Positions 35,007-47,000 of a DNA stretch of 64,000 nt are shown piece after piece (positions within the stretch are counted from its first letter, which is position 1; the number at the start of each line of letters is the position of its first letter). The notes under the pieces were generated by a model. The model ran no database searches, was not told where the DNA came from, and saw only the letters and a program-made list of their open reading frames with translations. The stretch comes from Mya arenaria (taxonomy: Eukaryota > Mollusca > Bivalvia > Myida > Myidae): the NCBI RefSeq assembly GCF_026914265.1, contig NC_069133.1:33385317-33449316 (forward strand). The letters run 5' to 3'. The translations under genes were made by a program, and so were the position numbers.

Positions 35007-38000
35007 ATGGAGAGGAGTGATCAATACGATGTTAGTACTGATGAAAAGGGATTTGATCCGGATAAAGGTACGTATTAGCTTGGAAAGTCATTTTTATTCT
35101 GTCGAGCTGACACTACAGTACATATTTTTATTAAAGTAATCTCATTTCACTCTTGCCTTGCCTTCAAGGCTTGATCAAGTTGGTTCAGATCAATACATAC
35201 TGTGATTAGCTACAATAATGAGCGATCAGGGATACTTTTTTATTATTTTGACATTTCATGTGTTACACAGTGTATCCCTGTCACGAGTCTCCCATAGTCT
35301 AAAAATCGTCAAAAGACTCATTGACGCCCATTAAGTGGACTAATACAGTGATATATACCAATTAAAATGGATACTTGTGCAACCATATATGTTTATAAAG
35401 ATATTACAGTTTATATAACAGGACTGTAATGTGAATAATCCAGATTGATATTAATTAATTAAAAAAAAACTTGATAAAAAATATTAAAATATACCATCAA
35501 TTATTATGGTAAAGCTAAATTTACCTATATACCACTTGTGGATCCAGAAATCGGGTGCACCCGATGTGCACCCGAATAAAACCTCCTAATTTACTTTTTA
35601 TATCAATAATTGCCCAATTAATTTAATTAATTAAACCCAATCCCAATACTTTAAACCAATTACAATTAGGTTCTGAGAGAGGGGCTCAAGACTCAAGTCA
35701 AAAAGGTTACACCCCCTCTAATGTCAAATCCTTGATTTGCAGCTGTATAGTATAAATATAAACCTGAGTATACAGCAAACACAATGGTACTGTAAAAGGA
35801 AATTTTAATCTGTATTTAACTCGATCAGTAGTTATTTTATTATCAATTTTAATGTTTAAAATTTGACGCTTTCATCTTTTCACATTTGAATGTTATAATT
35901 TGATAGTGTTTGGTTCTTTTCCAGTACCATGGTGGACCTCAAGTCGTCTGGCCCTTGCAGTTCTGGGCTTCTTTGGGTTTCTAAATGTGTATGCACTGCG
36001 GGTCAACATGAGTGTAGCTGTCGTCTGTATGGTTAATCACACTGCAATCTCGATGAAAGAGATGACCACCAACAGCAGCGGCAACTTGTCAACGACCATA
36101 GTCGCAAGCTCTTCAAGTAGCCACTGTGGTCTCATCTCAACAGGTTCAGAAAACAAGACTGACTCTGATGCAGATATGGTAACTATAACAAATATAGTGT
36201 ACTTTGGAATACTTGATCTGTAGAGAAGCAGGCTGAAATTTAGTATTGTGGCTTTCATTATTATGCATAAAATCAGTAATACAAGTTTAGTTGTGGGTAA
36301 TAGATATTCATCATCTCTGATAAGATGGAAATAGATATAATATATTCAAATTCCATTGCTCTGCAACTCATTGGAGTTCTTACCAAATATCATTGAATAT
36401 TCATCATCATGACTGAGGCTAAAAAAATCTGGAGTGATGGAAACACAGGAATTACCATACTTCATATTTTCTGAAAATTCAAGTATTACCTGAAATTCAG
36501 TTGTACATTAGAATTCACTTGGGTTTTTTTTTCAGACATAATGATTCAGCCAATGGTTCTAAATATTTCTCCAAATATTTCAGGACGGTGAATTTGTCTG
36601 GGACAAGAAGGTTCAGGGTATAATTCTTGGCTCTTTCTTCTGGGGCTATCTATTCACCCAAATACCTGGCGGCTGGCTTGCGACAAAGATCGGAGGAAAA
36701 CGAGTATATGGATACTGTATGCTAGGGGCTACGATTGCAACATTCTTAACTCCCATCGGGGCCCAAACTCACTACATATTCCTTATAGCGCTTAGGGTCA
36801 TTGTGGGCTTTACTTCAGTAAGTGTTTTGGGTCACACCAATTTAACTTCTTGTTTGACAGATTTCAGCTGTTTTTTGTTTGATTGGGCAAAATATACGAA
36901 CATATTTTATTTGGTTTTACAATATGAGCATGAACATATTGGCAAAATATTACGATTTTTTTAAGGGGAGAAATGTGGACACCTAAATTGCGAAAGGAAA
37001 CAGCCCTTAAAAGGCAGTAAACCATTGAACTGGCACCAAATATAAAATCACTGATGAAAGTCATATACCAATTATATAGTACATGTACATTTATGTTATT
37101 GACCTGAAGTATTCAAGTGATGGATCACTAATAAAATTGAAATGTTTTAGTTCGTAAAACTTGACTACAGCACTTATATATCTAATGAAGTATGAACATG
37201 TTATTGCACCATTATATATTAAAGGCCAGAAGGTGCTCAAATCTTCCATGTTTTAATATTACTTAGTTGCTTTTGCCATTTACCCACTGTTATGTTTCTA
37301 TCTGTCAAATAGTTTGGTTATCACTAAATTTCTATGAAACTGGTGTATCATGATCATTTCCATTTATTTTAAAGATATGATAAAGTTTTGAGAAACTCAA
37401 TGTTAAGTGGTATGTTAAGATTATAAAATATGTTAAAGAAAAAGAGTGAAGTACAAATATGAGACCAAAAATGTTTTATTTAACAAGATTGCTGTTAAGA
37501 AAAAGAACACATTTTTTTAGTTGTGTATTTTTTTTTATAGCCTAAGGAATTAAGAACTAAACCTTAATAAGGAAAGAGCCGACACGATTATTGGCCATCT
37601 CTCTTAGATCTTGGCTGTGAACAAGCAAGGCATAGATAACATTGTTTTTTGTTGGCTGTAAAGCAAGCCATGTTCTTTTTTCTTTCAACTTCTCATGTTT
37701 TTTGTTCTTATAGGCCATGAGTTGAAATTTTGATTGTGAGGTTTTGGCCGAGTGGCAAGCCAAATTCTTTCATGAGTATGATATGAAACCCGAAATGAAG
37801 TCAATGTTTCCAATAAGAAGTTACCACTGGCCAACTTTTAAAGTTGAATTTTGGATGGATGAAAGTTTACATGAGTATGATATGAAACCCGAAATGAAGG
37901 CAATGTTTCCAATAAGAAGTTACCACTGGCCAACTTTTTAAGTTGAATTTTGGATGAATGAAAGTTATGAATTCATAAGCTTACAAATCATTAGATTTTC

Positions 38001-41000
38001 TGAATTATATTTTTTTGCCTGATCAGCCATTTTTTATTGAGGATTCAGTAGGTGAAGGTTCAGTAATTTGGAGATTTCCATTTCAGGGTGTTTGTTACCC
38101 ATCAATGCACGCTCTGTGGGGCAACTGGGCTCCTCCTCTAGAAAGAAGCAAATTGGTTTCTTTCACTTATGCTGGTAGGTATATTGAACTTAAGTATGTG
38201 AATTTAGTTCATGTACATTACAAATTTAAAGCAAGTGACATCGACCTTAGGCCAAAATGATTTAATAGCTAGATTTTCATCCAATTTCTTTTTTAAATTC
38301 GGGCGAGGGGTGATATTTTATTTCTTTATTTTTCTTATAATATATGACTGTTTCACTGTTAAATATGTGTTCATGGTCTTTCTTATTGCATTAGGGACAT
38401 TATACATTTGTTTCTAGACGAACCATGAACACAATTGAACACGAATAAAACTGTTCCTGGACAGACCCTTTACTTCAACAATTTTATTTGAGTCAAAACA
38501 ATTAAGGGGGCGGCAGAAAAAGGATGGGGCGCGCCCGGATGAAAATCTAGCAATTTATTTATAGTCGTCTGAGGAATAGGAGTTTGTTTAATTTGTTATA
38601 CATGAATTTAAACCAACTTTTAGTTTAAATTTTGTGTGTAGATCATTACATGTAAGTATGTCATTATAGACTTCCTTGATATTTGAATTTGACTCATGTC
38701 ATGTACACCAATAATCAAAATAGAGTGCATGTGCTTGGCCCTGATTCACCTGTTTGAAGATATAAAAGCTGGATTATTGTCCATGCCCTCATGGGATGCT
38801 AATTCCCCTCCAGTCCTAATGCATGGACGATTAAATTATTATGTTTTGTCTCTATGACATTAAATAGGAATTTTATAACTATATCTTTGTAAATGCATGC
38901 TCCTCTTGGCAACTGGGCTGTAAATTTACGGAAAATCAAACAGGTCTCCTGTGAGTATGCTTGTACATGTAGTTTCTCAGAAACAATTTTCTGAAGATGA
39001 AAATGTGGTTGATTTTTTCCCCATGCATTCCCTAGTGGAATATATTGACTTAGGTTTAGTCATCACAGATTGGCAGTGCCTCTACATTGCTGGGTGTTTT
39101 TGTATGATTAGTTTTGCATGATGCAATCTGCCTAGTCATCACAATTAAAACTGAATGATGTGGTACAGTCTTTGATGTTGCCATGTTGCTAAGGGATATT
39201 ATGTTTTTCAAAGCATACACCCATCAACAGGCACTAGGTCATAGTAAAGAAAATCTACATGTATATCCCGTTTTAATGTTAACTAAAGGTAATGTTGAAA
39301 TGCCATCCTGGGGTCTTGGAATAATCATAACAGTGACATTGATTAAGATTGGTTCTTTGTTTTTTCATGGAGTATTATGGCTCTTATGACTAGAATTAAA
39401 TGTTTGAAAAACTATTTTGCCTAGGATGAGCCCTGGTATTAAAGATTTGTTCTTTAATGTTATTAAATGTGTATGAGAGTGATTTATATCTTGATTTCAC
39501 TGAAGAACTTAATTCTGAAACATTTTTCTTTTGAAAACAACATTTCTCAACTTATTCTGTATGTCATCTTTGAGTAAATTTCAAAGCTTATAAAATATGT
39601 TACTTTCAGCCCAGTTGACCTAATATAAAGAAATAGTCATGGTCATGATCCAATTTGTTTTTATTGATAATGCAAACTTTCAAGTGCTTGATTAAGTTAC
39701 TTGAGTAGGGGGTCTGGGTTGAAGTCAAGTAGCTTCGTTGATAGTCGGACCCTTATGTACCCATTATACTGTTCTACATTATGTAGTGTATCTTTAAATG
39801 AAGAGATTAACTGTTGTTAAATGTTGGGTCTGTTTTAGTGAGTCAAATAATGTAAATTAGATAGTAAAAAAAAAACTTCAGTAGTAAAAGAGAACTTAAA
39901 TAGTAAAAACATCTTAAGTAGTGAAAAACAACTTAAGTATTGAAAAACAACTACAGTCATCAAAATTAGGCTTAGGAATAAATAAGCCCAAATTCTAACA
40001 CTAGAGCTTGGCTTGTAAAAGAAAAATCAACTTGAAGCCCTCCTATATAGATACAAAATACTGATTTTGAACAAGCCCAAAAAGTATTTTACCAGTGCAA
40101 GACTTCCCCGCCTTGTGCTAAATTCGACTACTGGAGAAGCGGGTCGGGGTTGAATTTAAGTAGCCATATCATAATCTTAAACTGGGTTATTTTTCTACCC
40201 TATATTCAAGTGCCACATTATTCTGTATCATTCAATGAGAAGATAAAGATGTCCTCTTTATGTAATAGTAGGTCAAAAGAACAAAACACTAGCAGAACAA
40301 TTAAAACTGAAAGGCCCAACTTATAAGATGATCATGTGCATGTATAATAAGTCCTAAATTAATAATAAGTAGTTTGTTTTATCTTTTTTCTACCCCCATT
40401 TTATGTGTGGGTGGATCAACATTGTCTTTTTTATGCTTTTAATTTCGGGTCACAGGTATTTTACTGATTTGGTCAGGAAATGCCAAACAAACTGTTTATA
40501 AATTTATTGCAGCCTACATGTAGTGCAGAAGGAACAAATTGTTAAGAATACATTTCATACATTTTATTTCATGGTCATTGATTACTTGTCCTAATTCAAC
40601 TTGTTCCTCAGCAAACCAATGACTTTCACTATTAGTTTAAAAGTAACTAAAAAAAAAGATTGTGTGATGTTAATGATTGCCTGATGTTTATGATTGGCTG
40701 ATGTTTATGATTGTGTGATGTTCATGATTAGCTGATGTTAATGATTGTGTGATGTTAACGGTTGTATGATGTTAAGGGTTGTGTGATATTCATGACTGGC
40801 TGATGTTTTTGATTGTGTGATGTTCATGATGGTGTGATGTTCATGATTGGCTGATGTTAATGATTGTGTGATATTAATGATTGTGTGATGTTAATGGTTG
40901 TGTGATGTTCATGATTAGCTGATGTTAATGATTGTGTGATATGAATGATTGTGTGATGTTAATGGTTGTGTGATGTTCATGATTAGCTGATGTTCATGAT

Positions 41001-44000
41001 TGTGTGATATGAATGATTGTGTGATGTTAATGGTTGTGTGATGTTAATGATTGTGTTATGTTCATGATTGGCTGATGTTATTGATTGTGTGATATGAATG
41101 ATTGTGTGATGTTAATGGTTGTGTGATGTTAATGATTGGCTGATGTTCATGATTGTGTGATGTTAATGATTGGCTGATGTTAATGATTGTGTAATATTAA
41201 TGATTGTGTGATGTTAATGGTTGTGTGATGTTCATGATTAGCTGATGTTAATGATTGTGTGATATGAATGATTGTGTGATGTTAATGGTTGTGTGATGTT
41301 AATGATTGTGTGATGTTCATGATTGGCTGATGTTATTGATTGTGTGATATGAATGATTGTGTGATGTTAATGGTTGTGTGATGTTAATGATTGGCTGATG
41401 ATTATGATTGTGTGATGTTCATGGTTGTATGATGTTAATGATTGACTGATGGTTATGATTGTGTGATGTTCATGATCGTGCGATGATCATGATTGGCTGA
41501 TGTTAATGATTGGTTATATTAATGATTGACTGAAGTATGACACAATTATGAAAAGTTGTTATATTTCAGGTGCCCAGGTCGGCAATGTGATAACCTTCCC
41601 GCTGGCAGGAGTGTTGTGTAAATATGGCTTTGCCGGAGGCTGGCCCTCAATCTTCTATGTTCTTGGTAAGTTTACTTACATTTAAGTCTGTTTTTAGGTC
41701 ATTGTAATGTGGCTTAAAGTTTGAAGTGAGTTTTTTTCAGGTCAGAGTATTGTAGCTTACAGTTCAAAGTGTGTTTTTATCTAGGTCAAGGTAATGTTTA
41801 TGTAGCTTTAAGCTGAAAATAAAATAAGTGGTTTGTAGGTCAAAGTTAAATGATTGGCTTTTTTTGATATAGTCAGAATAACCTTGACCTTTGGTGTTTT
41901 AGCAGACAAGCTTGACTGCATTTTTTAATGCCAACCATTTTGCTCCTTTTCAGGTATAATCAGCTCTATATGGTTTGTTCTGTGGATGATCTTTGTAAGC
42001 GATTCCCCATCAGAGCATAAGCGTATCAGTAAAGAAGAAAAGGCGTACATTCTCTATACTCTCCGAGATAGTGCCAAAAGGGAAGATAATAAGGTTAGTA
42101 TTAGTTTCTATCTAGAGAAGCAACACTTGTTTTAGTGAATCTCTGTTACAACAAAAGTGTATCAGTGTAGAGGAAAAGGCGTACATTCTCTATACGCTTA
42201 GAGCGAGAGGATAAAGTCTCAAAATTAGGCTGATTCTGCCTAGAGTAGACTGCAACATAATTTCTTATGATCTTTTATAAATGACACCTTGTCCAAATAT
42301 AAGCATATTTGTATATCAGTAAAGAGGAAAGGGTGTACATTCTCCTGTTTCTCAGAGATAGCGCCAAAAGAAATGAGGATAAGGTTATTACCTTGTAAGT
42401 TATTTCCATCTGAAGTTGAAACAATTATTTGTAAGCAACTCCTGGCCACAACATTATAAAGTTTGTGAGTAAAGAGAGGATGTACATTTTTCATACACTT
42501 AAAGGAATCAGATGTCAACCGGAGGGCATGTTGGGAAGCCGCTTACAAGACATGCCGAGTTACCCCCTATGCAATGTGCTCTAATGAGATCTTTTAATCC
42601 CGACTGGAACGACATGTTTGTGTTTTTCCTTGCATACCTTTAGCCCATCTGCTCCGGGTCGGGCTATGTTAAAATTGATAAATGCATATTAACAAAAACA
42701 CTAATGTTCTCTAAACATTATTCTGCATTCTGATCATGTCACAATACGCTTTATGAAGTGACTGAAACAGACATTAAGAGCGATGTATCGTTAAGATACA
42801 TATCCTGTTTATTTGATTCTTGATCAACATTGGTTGAAATTAACACAACTTCACAAGGTCTGCACTGGTAAAATTTCTTCCAGGCTTGGTTAAATTCTGA
42901 ATTTTATATAGCAGGGCTTGTTCAAAAATGTAATGCCAAGCAATAGCATTAAAATTCAGGCTTATTCATTCAAGTCTAATTTCAATGACTGAACTAACAT
43001 CAAATAAGAATATATAGAAATCCGTGGTAATATCAAATAAATTCAATTTAAATAAAAATAGGAAAATAATGTGATTATATTGAATAAATTCAATTAGAAT
43101 AGAAAATGAATGTCATTTTTATCAAATTCTGCATGGGTTCTTCTGGTCTTTACTTTCCAACTGAATCTAGAAAAACTACAGTAATATTTGTGGTTATGAA
43201 GCGATCATTAATGTTGTTATTGTAGTCAAATTCATTTACAATGTGTAAACTTGTGTGTTTAACATCCTAACTATATCCACTCCGAAATGTTTTTTTTCTT
43301 TTAGTCTAACAATTGGCCTATAAAACATATGAACGGTAAATGCATTTTGCCATTTTAAAAGGGTTATTATAATATAAGTTCCTCATTTTGTTCTCTCTTG
43401 GATCATTTTGAATCATTCAACTGAAAGCAGTGGCAGATGCAAGATTCAACTTTTAAAAGGGGCACAACATGGGGTTACAATCCCAAAAATTATAAGCCCT
43501 AAAAGTGTAATAGGGGTATGGGGACCCCCCCCCCCCCAAGGAAAACTCTTGGTATTTGAATTAGAAAATGATGTATTTTGACATTAGAAGTTAACTAAAG
43601 GGGTGTGCATGCTAGGTGCATCCTTCCATACGCATCACCCTACCACACCTTCCAACACCCCCCTCATCCCCCCACCCCCCTCATCCCCCCACCCCCCTGC
43701 ATAGGCTAGTGGCAAATTTCATCAATCAAAAAGGTATTCTGTTTTAAGCTACCTTTATAACACTCTATATAACTGGAAATTTAACTCTATTCACAATCAT
43801 CATCCATTCAGGATTAGTGTTATTAACCCAAGGCTAAATACAAATACCACAGATGTTAGATCTTGTTTCCATCATTTAATGTCCTGTATATATGCATTAT
43901 TTAACAAGTGAATGTAGCTCTTTGAAAGGGCCTCATCATGCATACGGTTAATGGTCTTGCATCACCTTGCCTTTGATGCATCTAGACATAAAAAAGTTGT

Positions 44001-47000
44001 AGTTATTGAATGAGAAAAGGCTGATGAAGGATTGCATCATACAGTCAGGTTTAACATCAGAGGAATTGTTATGTACAATGTAAAGGGCTAAATGCAGTAC
44101 ATTTACAATGTAAAATGCCAGGTCTAATTTTTATCCTGTATATTAGACACAGAATTATCATGATATTTCGGCCTGTTAATGTTCTATGTTTATCCAAACG
44201 GATACAAGGATACAATGCTTTTATCATGATTCATTGTGAGATACTCATTATTCTAAAAATAGATCAATATATCGGTTAACTTTATAATACTGCATGACTG
44301 CCTAATTATAAGATTTCATCATACTTAATGTACTCAATTTGCACTACCATAAATACATGTACTCTTCAATACTTTAAATGTTGGGTTTATACCAAGTTAA
44401 TTATGTTTATGAAAGTGATTCAGTTAAGTTATTCAAAATAAGGAAAATTTACTATGTAGTTTAATACAAGAAAAAAATGTTTCAACCAGAGTCTTGCATA
44501 ATTTTGAAGTTGAGCAGTAAGCAGCATTCACATCTAAAGACATTGAACATTAAACTTGGCCTAGAATCAAGCACATTATAATTATGGCATTGTTAATCTT
44601 GCAGGCATAATTTGCGTATTACTTATGTTGTTGTTTAAAGTCCTTGCATGTATACCGACTTTAAGAGCATTTATAACCAATGTATGACAAGAACAGAGAA
44701 AATGTAGGTGAAACCTTTTTTTTGAAGATGCCCCCTCAATATCGCTCAATATCTTAAGAACGGTTTGACCTATGGCCATGAAATTTCTGTGGTAAGATTC
44801 CCTTTACCAGTAGATGACCCCTATTTCTATTGGGGTGAAGTGAAGGTCAACAGTCCTATTAAATCTTGGTTCATTCTTTACTTTCCTAGAAACTTATTGA
44901 TAATTGGGGCAATTCTAATTAACACACTTTCATTCAATCTTGCACATGTTTCTAACAAAGGTGGCTTTATGTTTGATGAACATCTGTTGTTTATTGCAGA
45001 GCCTGTCGGTGCCATGGTGTAAGATGTTTTTTTCCATGCCTGTAATGGCCATCTTGGTTGCCAATATCACCACTGACTGGGGTCTCTACACACTTCTTAC
45101 CAGTATACCCACATACATGAATGAGGTCCTCAAGTTGAACATATATGCTGTAAGTATATACTGCTGACTGTGATAGTCATTTTAATAGCTGTACAATTTT
45201 GCTGTAAGTATATACGGCTGTCTGTGATAGCCATTTTTAATAGCTGTACAATTGTGCTGTAAGTATATACTTCTGTCTGTGATAGCCAATTTTATGGCTG
45301 TACAAGTGTGCTGTATACACACCTCTTTCTGTAATATCCATTCTAATGGCATTACAATAATACTGTAAATATGTTCTGCTGATTGTGATATCAATTCTAA
45401 TGACTATGCATTCATACTGTAAGTATTCATTGCTGTCTGTGATATCCATTCTAATGGCTATACATTTGTACTGTAGTACTGTAATATCTTGGTGGCCTTA
45501 CATGCTTTAAGTTTGCTCTGCTTCCTGTGATATTGTACATGTATGTTGTATTATTTATAACATCATAATTGATTTCTCACAAAATGGTTATACTCGCTAA
45601 CCATATGTACCTTTATGTCCAACCATCAACATAGCCTTCTAGCGTGCAGGCTCGATTGCCACTCATGTGTTTGTCTCTATTACAATAACAATTCATTTTG
45701 TTGTTGTATTATTTAAAATGACAAAAAATGTTTTTCTTTCACAGCCTTTCACTGTGCTCTGGCTCTCCATCAACATTGCAGTCTGACTGGGAGACTAGTG
45801 CGTCTTCTTCATTAACATAGCAGTCTGACTGGCAGTCAGCATCTTGTGTATTATGCTCCATAGCACTGACGATGAAAGCGTTTTTCACCAGGTTTCCAAT
45901 GAAAACCAGGTTATTTGTTGTTGTGTATTTTAAAAACATATTCTTTTGTTACAGAATGGGTTATACTCTGCCCTGCCCTACATTGCGTTCTGGTTGATCA
46001 TCAATATAACTGGATGGCTGGCAGACTTCATTGCTTCAAGGGGAAATTTCTCTATTGCTCTGACCAGGAAATCGTTCACTGTATTTGGTAGGTTAATAAA
46101 AGTTCTTAATTTGATTAATAATTATGAATTAAATAAATGTATACTCATTATTGTAGCTCTAGAATTTTATAATTTTGCCTGCTAAGCATGGCATACATAT
46201 AGGGAGCATGTTGTTATGCGTCTACATTGCCCGCATTGACATCTGCTGTGTCACACTTTAACTTCCGCCCTTTTATCAAAATTGATCAAAATATTTTGTC
46301 AACTATTTCTGGATTGTTTTGGTCAAGAGCCAAATTACAATAATAGCTCCAGAGTTATGACACTTCTAGTGTGTTTGATTAAAAATGGAACATATTCTAA
46401 ATGTGAAATTCTTCAGTGTTTGGTCGAGCAGGTGACGTGTCATTTGTGGAACTCTAGTGGGTTTGGTCAGAGCTCAGAATGATAAGAAATATGATAACTG
46501 AAAACAAATTTTATTCAGTTCAAATTATCTCTGTTATGTTTAACTTTTATTCATCAGATTGATTTCATTTGAAGAATATTCTACTATTATTTTCTACAAA
46601 ATCTTTAGCAGATTTCTCTTACCATCACATTAACATTAATTCTTATATTTGACATAATATTTTACATACACATGAAAACATTTGTATTTAGACATTTTGG
46701 TACAAGCTGTTGTCAGACAGAGGGTTGCCATAAGGCTACTCATTCTTGGAACATTAGCCATAAATAAATTACAATTGATACAAATTTTGACAGCTTTATG
46801 CTGTGTTCATAATCTATAAACATATAATGTAAATTTGTTGATTTTTTTTAGGTTAATACTAGCTTTTTACTGAAAAGCATGTTGACTGCTCCCTGTGAGC
46901 ATGGCCATCCCTCTACTTTCCCTCTCCATCACAAAGTCTGCATTTCCTTCCAGGTATGTTGGTGCCAGCCGTTCTACTGATAGGCCTTGGATATGTTGAC

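Noticed and set aside
45182-45449. Two 70-codon minus frames
   Set aside because: They are translations of the 54-bp tandem repeat after SLC17 exon 7.
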